Shown here in pieces: positions 1 to 10,394 of a DNA stretch of 64,000 nucleotides (position 1 is the stretch's first letter; each line of letters starts with the position of its first letter). The notes beneath the pieces are model-generated. The model was given only the letters and a program-made list of their open reading frames with translations, was not told where the DNA came from and searched no databases. A program made the position numbers and the translations under genes. This DNA comes from Erythrophleum ivorense. Taxonomy: Eukaryota; Streptophyta; Magnoliopsida; Fabales; Fabaceae. The stretch covers positions 62,001 through 126,000 of the forward strand of contig JAIUCV010001108.1 in NCBI GenBank assembly GCA_026724425.1, written 5' to 3'.

Positions 1-28
1 AACACGATTTACAAAAAAACACATAATA

Positions 29-760
29 GTAGCCCTTGTAGGTAGATCTACGTAGTAGACCACTATTATGCCTTTAAGGTAGATCTACATTGAGGTCTAC
101 GCCACGTGGAGGTTAGTTTTGCAATTGATCGTGAAAATTTTTTTTTTAGCGAGGTCTACACCTTAGGTCTACTACACGTGGAAGTTAGTTTAGCAATTGA
201 TCGAGAAAACATTTTTTCTGCGGTAGACCTCCTTTTGATTAATAGACCTCTCAATCGGTCTACTTATCATAAGGAGGTATACGTTGTAAGTCTACCCGAA
301 GTTTTAGACCTCTAAATCGGTCTACTGACCATAATAGTAGACTTCGATGGTAGACCTAAGTTTTATTAGCGTTGACCAGATATTTAAGTAGACCTCACCG
401 AAGGTCTACATGCGAAAATCTTTCTTTTTAAGGAAAGTCAAACTTTTGTCAACTGTGAAACTAATTTTTTTAGGTAGGTAGACCTCAGACGTAGACCTCG
501 CCAAAAAAGTTTTCTCGATCAATTGCAAAACTAACCTCCACGTGTAGTAGACCTAAGGTGTAGACTTCGCTAAAAAAAAAGTTTTCACGATCAATTGCAA
601 AACTAACCTCCACGTGGATTAGAGGAGGTCTACGACTAGTTCTTTTTGTTTGCAAAGGAAATGGCTCGGTCAGATCTGCGTTGACCAGTAGACCTCAATG
701 GAGGACTACTAAGTCAGAATAGACCTCCATTGAGGTCTACATTCGCAGACCAAAACTGAA
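29..760. repeat. Foldback (long inverted-repeat) element, GTAGACCT-rich
   Basis: The stretch 103-232 is nearly the reverse complement of 486-619: both hold CCACGTGGAGGTTAG, GCAATTGATCG and the CACCTTAGGTCTACTACACG block. Outer parts 29-102 and 640-760 also pair through many copies of GTAGACCT/AGGTCTAC, so the whole segment could fold into a long hairpin. Short open frames in it (for example 106-315) only translate the repeat. A non-autonomous foldback or Mutator-like DNA element is plausible; I see no transposase and could not define a target duplication. A further AGGTCTAC pair at 1110-1140 suggests the family may extend beyond 760. Confidence 0.7.
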
Positions 761-1408
761 ATTCTTAGATTTTTGAAAGAAATGTTACCTGGCCGCCGGA
801 GAAAGGCTCTTCGAGGGCTAAGAACTTCGATTTAGGCCTTCAATAACGAACTCCGGTGGTCACCGTAAGCTAAACAATCGGAAATGCCAAGACCCAAGAT
901 TTGAATTTGCTTATAGAGTTCTTGAGATGAAAATGGAAGAAAATAGAAGAATAAGATATTATGAGATGGGAGAATGAGCAATGGTAGCTCAAAAGTGAGT
1001 TTTCGGTGCATTAAGAGCTCCAAATTTGGGTGAAAATGGTGGTTGGAAATATTGATGATAGGTATTATCGAAATTAAGTGTAGAAGATGAAGGGTGTTTG
1101 GTCTTTATGCAGATATCGTAGACCTCAGTAGTGGTCTACCACTCGAAAAAGTAATGACATTCTCGTAAATAATTGTAAAAAAAAATAAAATATTGAAAAT
1201 GTTAGTTTTGCATTTGACCATAATTTGTGGTCTAAAAGTGAAAACAGACGAGTAATAATTGCCTTTTGTTGTCTCCTTTTCTATTTCTACCACAAATATC
1301 TTTATAGATTTTACGGAATGATTACTATTTATCTTTCGTGGAGAAAGTTATGAACTGTTTACCACATTATTAATTATTTATATTTTAAAATACACTGGTA
1401 ACAGGAAT
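761..1408. other. AT-rich non-coding stretch, no gene seen
   Basis: No frame above about 65 codons has recognisable similarity. The only structured part is 1110-1140, where GTAGACCTC and GGTCTACC form a short inverted repeat like the foldback element upstream. The stretch ends abruptly at 1408/1409, where Tat pol sequence begins on the minus strand. Confidence 0.4.
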
Positions 1409-1442
1409 TGGGTTTGTTTTGGTGTCGTGCTGTGTTACAATG
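1409..1442 (-). pseudogene. Tat element H: RT tail fragment (junction piece)
   Basis: Read on the minus strand this continues the reverse transcriptase frame that stops at 4712: after the FLGY motif it gives IVTQHDTKTNP. Bases 1438-1442 (CAATG) are one copy of the target duplication made by element F; the other copy is 4712-4716. Beyond 1409 the homology stops dead. The same 34 bases recur at 12067-12100 in opposite orientation, where pol does continue. Confidence 0.75.
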
Positions 1443-1597
1443 TGATGGGGATTAAACTTTTCCCAATTTCTACCCCTAATTCTGCAAGTGCACAGATCGA
1501 GAGTAGTAACGGGTATCGAACACAAGGAGCAGATAAGTGCACTACGAGCTATGCGAGTCTAATCAAGCTAGGACAAATGAGGGGATTTCGGGTTTTA
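1443..1597 (-). repeat. Element F 3' LTR remnant (LTR 3' end only)
   Basis: About 155 bp matching the 3' end of the F LTR (compare 2958-3112), beginning TGATGGGGATTAAAC on the plus strand. Homology to the LTR ends at about 1597, where PR-coding sequence is joined directly; this is a deletion junction. Confidence 0.8.
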
Positions 1598-2002
1598 GGG
1601 TATCATTTTATGATCTCCGATGGATAGTGGAAGATCCGAGATGAAACCATGTGAGATAATAGATGGATCCTCTCCAAACGGCATGGGTGTCTTAGAGGGT
1701 TTCATTTCTTCAATCCCAACCTTCTTTGCTATTCCTTTAGACATGATGTTAATGTGAGATTCTGTGTCACATAAGGAATCCTTGAACAAAACTCTATTAA
1801 TGATGCAAGGTAATCCAAGCTTCCGCTTGAGTGGCTTCGGCTTGTAGCCTCCGGTTGAGTCCAAGGAGAAATGCTCTTCTTCTGGTCTTGTAGCCATGTT
1901 AACAGCAGTTTGGGGTGGTGTATGGGTGGGCACGAACTCAGCTTCTCTTGTAGAGATGACTTTACAAAAAGCCTTCTTTTCCTCCATCTCTTGTCTTTTC
2001 AA
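1598..2002 (-). pseudogene. Athila-type aspartic protease fragment (element F)
   Basis: Minus-strand frame with a retropepsin-like context: LFKDSLCDTESHINIMSK resembles the active-site stretch of Athila proteases (LCDTGANVNIMSK in element A), but the catalytic D-T-G is D-T-E, which should inactivate it. It is in the same frame as the gag piece upstream, separated by two stop codons near 2010-2047, so both were one gag-PR reading frame. The 3' side is cut off by the deletion junction at 1597. Confidence 0.75.
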
Positions 2003-2044
2003 TTCTTCTTCGGTTTAAGCTAATTGGGTGTGAAGTTTCTTGAT

Positions 2045-2647
2045 TCAACCAGCAAGAGACTCGTTCTTGACAATGAAACTGTTGACCAATATTTCCATCC
2101 TCTCATTCAAGTCCTTAGTGCTCTGTATTTGATCATCCACGATATGCTGAAGCATTGCTTGAATCTTGCTATTTTGTTCTTTCATCTCTTGTCTTTTCAA
2201 TTCTTCATCAATTTGATCAATGTGGACCTCCATCTTCTTGAGTTGAGTAATTACAGACTCGTACTTTGTAGTAAGGTCATTGTAAATGAAGTCTATCTGC
2301 TCATTCAACACCTTGTTAACCCTCTCTTGGCTGTTTAAGATTTGTTGAAGAAATCCTTCAAACATGTTGTCTTGCTGACCCGGGTGAGGTCCGGTTGGAT
2401 GAAAGTTGTAAGGTTGATCCATGGGGTACATGCCTTGTTGATTGTACTGCTGCATAGTCTGGAATTGATTCCCTTGCTGTTGAAAACGTGGTGCTTGCTG
2501 CTGGAAGTCAGGAGGGTAAATGAAATCATCAAGATAGTTAACTTCTTGTGACTGCTCCTTTGCAAAATCTCCAATGGTTTCTTGGTAGTAAGGGGCACGC
2601 CTTAGGAGGACATAATCTTGGGTCTGGCCATAGATCATAGCTTTCAT
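2045..2647 (-). pseudogene. Athila-type gag C-terminal linker (element F)
   Basis: Gln-rich stretch (FQQQ repeats) followed by a charged, coiled-coil-like segment (NKVLNEQIDFIYNDLTTKYE) that matches the layout of the C-terminal half of element A gag. The N-terminal capsid-like gag domain that should lie between the primer site and this point is missing. The frame is closed by a stop at 2045-2047 before PR. It is a relic and non-functional. Confidence 0.75.
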
Positions 2648-2932
2648 CTTTTACTCAAGTTCGCACCTGAAACACACAAAGATAAAGGCTTAAAGAAAAA
2701 TTTAAACAAAAACTAAAACAAGTGATTAATGCAGAAACTAGGATGATTATGATGATGCAAAACTATGATGATGATGATGATGATAAAACTATGATGCAAA
2801 ACTATATATGATGATGATGCAAAAACTAAGATGATAATGCAAAAACTATAATGATAATGATGATGCAAAAACTACTAAAATTGAAAATCCTAGACTAGGC
2901 TATCATCGGGAACTCGTAGGCAGCTGTATTGC
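2648..2932 (-). repeat. Element F leader with (GAT)n / (ATG)n simple repeats
   Basis: Between primer site and gag remnant. Bases about 2735-2880 are imperfect repeats of GATGATGAT interspersed with GCAAAACTA units, a microsatellite-like expansion within the 5' leader. No coding capacity seen. Confidence 0.7.
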
Positions 2933-2950
2933 TCCCCGGCAACGGCGCCA
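2933..2950 (-). promoter_or_regulatory. Primer-binding site, tRNA-Asp (element F)
   Basis: On the minus strand TGGCGCCGTTGCCGGGGA, seven bases inside the LTR end, perfectly complementary to the 3' end of plant tRNA-Asp(GTC) including CCA as I know that tRNA. The same 18-mer is at 25982-25999 and 33229-33246. Confidence 0.9.
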
Positions 2951-2957
2951 AAAAGCT

Positions 2958-4711
2958 TGATGGGGATTAAACTTCCCAATTTCTACCCCTATTTCTGCAA
3001 GTGCACAGATCGAGAGTAGTAACGGGTATCGAACACAAGGAGCATATAAGTGCACTACGAGCTATGCGAGTCTAATCAAGCTAGGACAAATGAGGGGATT
3101 TCGGGTTTTAAGATGCTAATTAACTAAACTAAATGAAAGCAAAGTAAAACGGTGTAAGTTCAATATGAAAGAGACGCTAGGCAATAGGTAATTCGCAGAG
3201 ATTCATAGATGATAAGTTTGATGATTGATTTCTATCTATGTAGGGATATGGGATGTAAGATCCGTCTAGAACACAAAACACGAAAATAAGTCTTTCCACT
3301 TCCGTGGCTCCGACTCCTATGATAACTTATCTAATCGCTAAACTTTTGGTATGTCCTTAGATAGTTAATCAAGCATTAAATCGATCAGGTTCGGATACAG
3401 TTCACTAGGCTTAGTAAATCAACTTCCGCAGTCTAAGAAACCTAGCTTGTTAAAGAATAGGTCCGGCGAATGATACAGCACTTCCGTGGCTCAAATCAAC
3501 CTAGGATCGGATTGCTAGATGCGCGGTAAAGCAATCAGCATTAATAAGTGAACAAAACGAGACAAAGACTCTAATGATATCCCTAGTTAATTCATCAAAT
3601 CATAATCAGCATATGAACTCTTTGAAACCCTAAAACCTAACTAGAAATCTACTCAATCATGATGCAAGTAAACAAGCACAAATCTGAGAAAGAAATCATA
3701 TTATTATAAGGAGAACAGGGTTTAGAAATCTTCTCTATATTGAGATACAAAGAAGGGATCCTCTCCCTAAGGAAAACAATGAGAAGGAAGTAAAACAATG
3801 GAGAATCCCTAAGGGGATCTCCCTAGTGCGGCCCTCTCTTCTGGCTCTTCTCCTGTGCGGCTCTGTTGTGTCTCTCCGTTCTAATGAGGCTAAAAAAGTG
3901 TATTTATAGTGCCCTAGGTCTTCCAAGGTCGGTTTAGGTGAAACGGGCTGAGAATTGTTGAAATTCCATAATTGGGCTTGTGTTCGCGGGGTCGGGTCGA
4001 CCGGGAGAGTCGGTGGTCGAGCGAGGCGGTCGGACGGTCGGCTCGGGATAGTCGGACTCGGTCGACCGGATGGAATGATGATGTGAAGGATGTTCGGGTC
4101 GGACAAGGGCCATGGAGTCCCTGTCCGACCGGCTTTGGTCGAGCGGATGTGGATGGCTGATGTGTCCGGTTTTTGGCTGTCTAGACCACTCTTTGGTCAA
4201 AACGTGATATCTTCTAAACTGCCCATCCAAATTGCATAATTCCAACTGCATTGGAACACTAACTCATCTGGCTATCTTTTTGCCTAGTTTCATTGAAATC
4301 TGTTGAGTTTAAGGTTCCATGCCGTTGCTTCCCGTTTGATGTACTGATGCAGTCCGAGAAAGCTCCTTCGATATGTCTCACGGAAATAGAGATATCTCCC
4401 AGTCTACTCGACCAAACTGAGTGATCCCAGTTGCATTGCAAATCTAACTCATGTAGGCATCGCAGCGAAGTGGATTTTATGAATTCCATTGAGTAGAATG
4501 TCTTTAAGGCCCTTCCAAAGTTGATGCTACGTCCTGAAGCGGTCTTGAAGTCCAAATCCTGTGTTTTGCTCCAAAATGCATCTTTTGACCTGTTTAGACT
4601 CTAAGTACTATAAATCCATAAAAACTACCTTTTTAGATCAGAAAGCCTTTAAAAACCTTATAAAAAGCATAGTAAAACCATATAAAAAGGGTACAAAATA
4701 GAGGTATATCA
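2958..4711 (-). repeat. Element F 5' LTR (Athila type, 1754 bp)
   Basis: Minus-strand LTR beginning TGATATACCTC (4711) and ending CCCCATCA (2958). TATA box TATAAATA at 3901-3908 on the minus strand. Upstream of it (higher coordinates) is the 34-nt hairpin module at 4097-4130 and a GTCGAC-rich tract. Short Arg/Pro/Ser-rich frames across 3735-4250 are translations of this GC-rich repeat, not genes. Confidence 0.88.
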
Positions 4712-5619
4712 CAATGTAGCCAAGGAATTCCCCTGAGGTTACCGCGAATGTGCATTTCGCCGGGTTTAATTTCATACCATACTCCGTTAGTACACGAGAG
4801 CAATCGCGATGGTGGTTGACGTAATCTAGTGCTCTAGCGGATTTTACCAGCAGATCGTCGATATACACTTCCATGGTGTTCCCGAGTTGGCATCTGAACA
4901 TTTTATTTACCAATCTCTGAAAAGTCGTTCAAGCCGAAAGGCATAATTTTGTACCAATACGTGTCGCGATCGGTGATGAAAACTGTTTTCTCTCAATCGT
5001 TTGGATGCATGATTGTAATCGGAGAAAGCACCCATAAAGGAAAGCAGTTGATTTCTTGCGGTTACCTCGACGAGACGATCGATATGTGGGAGTGGGAAGA
5101 TGTCTTTGGGGCATGCCTTGTTCAGGTATGTGAAATCTACACAGACTCTCCACTTCCCGTTTTTCTTTTTCACGAAGATCGGGGTTCGCTAACCACTTTG
5201 GGTCTTTCACCTTGACAATCGATCCGGCTTTCAAGAGCTTTTTTACCTCGTCGTTTACTGCTTGGGCTTTTTCAGTGTCCAGCTTACGTCTTTTTTTCTT
5301 AATTGGTTTGAAAGCGGGGTCGATGTTCAACTAATGGGATGTGATTTTCAGATCAATCCCATGCATATCCTCCATCGACAAAGCCAAAAGAAGTAGGTTT
5401 TCTTTGAGTAATTTTACTAGCTCTGATAGGATGTTATCGTCTAGATTTTTGCCAATACTGGCATCGCTCTGTTTTTATCTCGTCAATTATTACTTGACTG
5501 ACGTGAGCATGCTTGGGTCTGTGATGGTATGGTAATCGCAGATCTATCTCTTCATTGATTGCGCATGATGACGAGGTTCTGAACCTTCCTTCTCTGATGA
5601 AACAGGATCTCGACACTTT
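4712..5619 (-). pseudogene. Tat element H: PR-RT linker and reverse transcriptase
   Basis: Minus-strand Tat pol with frame breaks. In order: linker ending MHGIDLKITSH (about 5400-5340), NIDPAFKPIKKKRRKLD, AQAVNDEVKKLLKAGSI, KNGKWRVCVDF and PLPHIDRLVE (RT fingers), a damaged FMGAFSDYN for FMDAFSGYN, then TMEVYIDDLLVKS with the catalytic YIDD (about 4875-4840), and AVTSGEFLGY at the F insertion. At least two frameshifts lie between 5173 and 4907. It continues upstream on the other side of element G as the PR fragment at 10265-10352, and downstream beyond F at 1409-1442. Confidence 0.82.
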
Positions 5620-5624
5620 CTGAT

Positions 5625-6752
5625 TGAGACAACCAAGCTTTTTTTTTTTAATAAATAAATCAACACTAGCGGAAGTCTTAAAACCAATAAATAAATGAAT
5701 AACTCAATTCAACAATATGCAGTGGATTCCAATAAAATAAACAAATAAGTCTAACAACCTAAACGGTTCAACAAAAACAATATATCCTATCATCCTCTCC
5801 TCCGGGCTCGATTCCGCGATCACACTTTACTTTTACCTGCATCACATGGCAAAACGAGATGCGTGAGTATTATCATAAATACCCAGTGAGACGATCATTC
5901 TGCCTACAGGCCATTTACGCAATTTCTAGACAATTAAAGTCCTTTAAATAATTTCCACAATTATTAAATATTTTTCTCATATTTTTAGACATCTCCAAAT
6001 AATTATTAAATAATTCTCATAATTAAATAATAATCTTAATTAATTATTAAACCAAAAATAATTAATTAAACCGAACCAATTAACCACTTACATCAATTAA
6101 ATCCATTAAACCGGACTAAACCATTAAATTTCAATTCTAATTCGATTAAACCAAGTCGCCTGACCAAACCAGCCTCTGGTGTCGACCGACACCCCGCTTG
6201 GTGTCGTTCGACACCTGCGACCTTGGTGTCGACCGGCACCAGCTTGGTGTCGCTCGACACCCCTTCGACAGGGTGACTCCGAGTGCGATTCAACAGCACC
6301 AAAAACACATAATCAAAGTATACCAACACCACACATGATCAACTTCACCATTAGCACATAATAAACACGAAAATCATGAAGAACAATCACCCAATCAACC
6401 ACAGAAACACAGATCTATAGTACTTTTTCACACCCACCTTGATTTCGTATTCATCTCGCACTCACCTTGATTTCGGATTGAACAGAGGAAAAGAGAGATG
6501 AACAAGGAAGAACAGCAACAATCCACACCCAAAAGTTCCAAAATCTCTCCAAAGTCCACAAAACCCCAAAATCTCCTCTATAACTCATATGTCTCGAAAA
6601 CAGTGCCCAAAAACGTGACTACTCCTTTTTATCTCGAGATTTAGAGCTTCTTTGCCCTTAACCAGCGAAAACCATCGATTAAAATCGAACCGGAAAAAAT
6701 CGATTCGGACCGGTGTCGACCGACTCCACTTCTTTGGTTTACGGATGTTACA
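5625..6752 (-). repeat. Element G 3' LTR (1128 bp)
   Basis: Plus-strand ends TGAGACAACC...GGATGTTACA; on the minus strand it starts TGTAACATCC, typical of Tekay-like chromovirus LTRs. It contains an oligo-T tract near 5640, an AT-rich tract at 5930-6130 and a cluster of short near-palindromes of the form GGTGTCG(N)CGACACC at 6178-6265. Matches 9170-10259 over most of its length. Confidence 0.85.
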
Positions 6753-6766
6753 GCTCTCCCCAACTC
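6753..6766 (-). promoter_or_regulatory. Polypurine tract of element G
   Basis: Minus strand GTTGAGTTGGGGAGAGC abuts the first base of the 3' LTR, as expected for the plus-strand DNA primer. Confidence 0.7.
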
Positions 6767-7398
6767 AACTGGATTCGTGCTCGTATCCCAACACAACACG
6801 TCTAACAAGACCAAAATCCGACCTCGCAAGGCGACAACACTGGAGATCCTCACCTGATCCCCTAGACTAACATTCAATCTTTACGTTATATGCACGTTTC
6901 AAGACATTTTTATCTTAACTCATTATCCAAAACACTTATGTTGGGGCCACGGCTCCCAAATAAGTCCAAACCCAAACCACTTGTATTGGGACCACGGCTC
7001 ACAAACAAGTCTGCAACTACCCAAATTGGGGCCACGGCCTCCCAGATGGGCCTGCCATCGCTCATACCGAAGCCACGGCACTCGGATGAGCCACTCACAC
7101 TGAAGCCACGGCACTCAGGTAAGTCTGCCAGAGAACAAGAGTCTCCAATATGTAATGAGTTATTCAGGACCACCCTTAGAAAAAAATTCTTAAACGCCTA
7201 TAACAATAAGATTGAAACCGTCTCACGACCCAACTGGTCTGGTCTACATGTGTAACATCCGAAATGACATTTAGATAGCACAGATAAATGAGGAAAAACT
7301 CCATCTCCAAAAAAAATGTAAATCGTTACCACGAAACGAGAAACAACAACACCAAAGCTCAAAGCTAACAAAAATAAAGCCACAAAGACGAAAGAAGC
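6767..7398 (-). repeat. Element G 3' untranslated region with CCACGG tandem repeats
   Basis: Non-coding region between the chromodomain stop and the polypurine tract. Bases 6938-7122 hold five imperfect ~35-45-bp repeats built around GGGGCCACGGCTCCC or GAAGCCACGGCACTC followed by an AAGTC-type spacer. Frames through it (for example 6890-7255) merely read the repeat. Confidence 0.65.
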
Positions 7399-9169
7399 TC
7401 ACTCGATGACCTGCTTGTCGAACCACTTCCTGAACTTCAACTTCATCTTTGCCTCTGGCTCCCAAGTCTCCTCCTCTATCCCGCTACAAGTCCACAAAAC
7501 TCTCAGCAACAGTATCCTCTTGTTCCGCAGAACTTTGTCCTTCCACTCAAGGATCCTCACAGAGACTGCCGGAATGGTCAAATCTGGCTGAAGATCCTCT
7601 GGAATCTTAGCCACCAACTCCTCTGAAGGATGAAGACACTTCCTCAGCATCGACACATGAAACACCTTGTGAAAGGCTCTCATAATAGGAGGTAACTCCA
7701 ACCTGTACGCTAATGGTCCAACTCGCTCCACAACCGGAAATGGACCCATAAAACGCGGACTCAGCTTGTTCTCTACTATGGATCTGTTAGGACCCCTCAA
7801 CGTAGCCATCTTGAGATACACTCTATCTCCAACCTGAAACTCAAGCTCTCGTCTGTGTCTATCTGCGTAACTCTTCTGTCTATCCTGAGCTTCCTTCATG
7901 TTCAGCCTCACAACACGAACCTTCTCTGTCGTCTCCTGAACATAAGTAGCTCCATAAATGCTGTGCTCCCCCACTTGGGTCCAGCATAAGGTGTCCTACA
8001 TGGCCTCCCATACGAAGCTTCAAAAGGAGTCATGCCAATACTCGCCTGTAAGCTGTTGTTGTAAGCAAACTCAACCAAGCTCAAGTGATCTGCCCAATGA
8101 CCACCCCAATCTAGCACACACATCCTCAGCAGATCCTCCAAAGTCTGAATAGTCCTCTCTGACTGCCCATCTGTCTGCGGATGATATGATGTACTCATGT
8201 GCACCTTAGTGCCCATGTTAGTCTGAAATGCCCTCCAAAACTCTGAGGCAAATCTCAGATCTCGGTCTGACACAATACTGGCTGGCACTCTATGCAGCCT
8301 CACGATCTTCCGCACAAACTTCTTAGCCAAAACAGCAGCTCCATCTGTCTTCTTAATGGCCATAAAATGTGCTGACTTGGTCAACCGATCCACAATGACC
8401 CAAATCGCATCATGAGTCCTCTAAATAGGTAGTCCAACCACGAAGTCCATCGTGATCCTGTTCCACTTCCACTCTGGAATGGGTAAGCTCTGCAAAAGGC
8501 CACCCGGAACCTGATGCTCAGCCTTCACCAAGGAACATGTATTGCACCTCGCAACCCAATATGCCACATCTCTCTTCATCCCGACTCAATGATAGTACCT
8601 CTTGAGGTCATGGTACATCTTGGTCGCTTCTGGATGAATCGAAAACTTGCTCGAATGAGCCTCCCTCAGAATCTGTTGCCTCAACTCCTCAACCTTAGGT
8701 ATACAAACCCGACCACGAACCAAGATAGTCCCGTTCTCAGAGACCTGATACTCAGAACTCGGTACTCGTGACGCATCAATCAAACTCTGATCACTCTCTT
8801 GCGCCACTCTGATCATGCTCAGCAGATCTGCCTGATCAACTGCATCTAAGCCCAAAGGCTCCTGCGAAATAGCACAAAGATGCAAAGTGCCAATCTCACT
8901 CACCAATGCCTCAACGTCATGCTCTAAAGCCGAATCACACCTCCGTCGACTCAAATTATCTGCCACTAGGTTAGCCTTGCCTGAATGGTAGACAATATCC
9001 AGCTCGTACTCTACCAGAAACTCAACCCAACGCGTCTGCCTCGTATTCAGCATAGGCTGAGTGAAAATGTGCTGTAAACTCTTGTGGTCAGTAAAGATCT
9101 GCACAGACCCTCCTAACAGATAAGACCTCCAGATCTTGAGTAAGTATCTGCACAGACCCTCCTAACAAG
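7399..9169 (-). pseudogene. Chromovirus pol: RNase H, integrase, chromodomain (element G)
   Basis: Minus strand, N to C: RNase H end (FTDHKSLQHIFTQ, then YHSGKANLVADNLSRR, 9104-8920); integrase zinc-binding HHCC region (HSSKFSIHPEA, RYYH, then CNTC near 8540); integrase core with the catalytic set D (VDRLTKSAHF), D (IVSDRDLRF) and E (GQSERTIQ) in 8393-8050; GPF motif SPRFMGPFPVVE; and a chromodomain (ILEWKDKVLRNK to EETWEPEAKM, 7520-7420) ending at 7399. Damage: in-frame stops at 8586-8588 (Trp to TGA) and near 8420, and a frameshift near 7970. RT and everything upstream are deleted. Chromodomains of this group are known to direct integration to heterochromatin. Confidence 0.88.
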
Positions 9170-10259
9170 TAAAATAAACAAATAAGTCTAACAACCTAAA
9201 CGGTTCAACAAAAACAATAAATCCTATCATCCTCTCCTCCGGGCTCGATTCCGCGATCACACTTTACTTTTACCTGCATCACATGGCAAAACGAGATGCG
9301 TGAGTATTATCATAAATACCCAGTGAGACGATCATTCTGCCTACATGCCATTTACGCAATTTCTAGACAATTAAAGTCATTTAAATAATTTCCACAATTA
9401 TTAAATATTTTTCTCATATTTTTAGACATCTCCAAATAATTATTAAATAATTCTCATAATTAAATAATAATCTTAATTAATTATTAAACCGAAAATAATT
9501 AATTAAACCGAACCAATTAACCACTTAAATCAATTAAATCGATTAAACCGGACTAAACCATTAAATTTCAATTCTAATTAGATTAAACCAAGTCGCCTGA
9601 CCGAACCAGCCTCTTGTGTCGACCGACACCCGTTAAGTGTCGTTCGACACCTGCGACCTTGGTGTCGACCGACACCAGCTTGGTGTCGCTTGACACCAGC
9701 TTGGTGTCGGTCGACACCCATTCGACAGGGTGACTCCGAGTGCGATTCAACAGCACCAAAAACACATAATCAAAGTATACCAACACCACACACGATCAAC
9801 TTCACCATTAGCACATAATCAACACGAAAATCATCAAGAACAATCACCCAATCAACCACAGAAACACAGATCTAGAAACTCGGAACCTACAGTCATGCAC
9901 TCACCTTGATTTCGGATTGAACAGAGGAAAAGAGAGATGAACAAGGAAGAACAGCAACAATCCACACCCAAAAGCTCTAAAATCTCCAAAATCTATCCAA
10001 ACTCCACAAAACTCTAAAATCTCCCCTAGAACTCCTCTGTCTCGAAAACAGTGCCCAAAAACGCGACTGCTCCTTTTTATCTCGAGACTTAAGGCTTATT
10101 TGCCCTTAACCAGCGAGAACCATCGATTAAAATCAAACCGGGAAAAATCGATTCGGACCGGTGTCGACCGACACCAGCCCTTGGTGTCGCTCGACACCAG
10201 CCCTTGGTGTCGCTCGACACCAGGCAAAAACTCCACTTCTTTGTTTTACGAATGTTACA
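9170..10259 (-). repeat. Element G 5' LTR, truncated at its inner end
   Basis: Homologous to 5733-6752 of the 3' LTR, ending at plus-strand GTTACA before the CTGAT duplication. Its inner ~108 bp and primer site are missing and it abuts pol at 9169. The GGTGTCG...CGACACC palindrome cluster is expanded relative to the other LTR (9616-9725 and 10160-10225). Confidence 0.82.
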
Positions 10260-10264
10260 CTGAT

Positions 10265-10352
10265 TTTCTCTTAAAATTTTCAGCAACATTGGGAATTTGA
10301 TGCGTACTGGTGGAAGGTGAAAGCCACATATTTCATCTCTTGAATCCAATGT
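10265..10352 (-). pseudogene. Tat element H: protease C-terminal fragment
   Basis: Minus-strand reading gives WIQEMKYVAFTFHQY and, one frame over, IKFPMLLKI, matching the end of the Tat protease in element E (PWINSMRAVPSTYHLCIKFP at about 20985-21045). It is the upstream neighbour of the RT fragment at 4712-5619, split from it by element G. The frameshift and truncation mark it as a relic. Confidence 0.65.
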
Positions 10353-10394
10353 GATGGGGATCAAAAGATCTATAGAACGACACCAAAACAAACC
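10353..10394. other. Rearrangement junction with pieces of LTR end and Tat RT
   Basis: Contains TGATGGGGATC, like the inverted LTR terminus TGATGGGGATT, then GACACCAAAACAAACCCA, identical to the Tat RT stretch at 1409 and 12083-12100, and then joins the interior of an LTR at 10395. Three fragments within 42 bp mark a complex breakpoint rather than an insertion. Confidence 0.55.

Larger units (their letters stand above)
1443..4711 (-). mobile_element. Element F: deleted Athila-type LTR retrotransposon
   Basis: Bounded by TG/CA ends and a perfect 5-bp duplication CAATG (1438-1442 and 4712-4716), so it inserted as a unit into Tat pol. Reading 5' to 3' on the minus strand: full LTR (4711-2958), tRNA-Asp primer site, short leader with GAT repeats, gag lacking its N-terminal domain, a PR fragment, then only the last ~155 bp of the 3' LTR. 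RT, RNase H, IN and most of the 3' LTR are gone through an internal deletion. The LTR belongs to the same family as element A. Confidence 0.88.
5625..10259 (-). mobile_element. Element G: truncated Tekay/Del-type chromovirus
   Basis: Ty3/gypsy element inserted in Tat H, with a perfect 5-bp duplication CTGAT at 5620-5624 and 10260-10264. Minus-strand order: 5' LTR (10259-9170, lacking its last ~108 bp), pol from RNase H to chromodomain (9169-7399), 3' untranslated region, polypurine tract, complete 3' LTR (6752-5625). Primer site, gag, PR and RT are deleted; the LTR is joined straight to RNase H at 9169/9170. The intact outer ends show that the deletion came after insertion. Confidence 0.88.
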
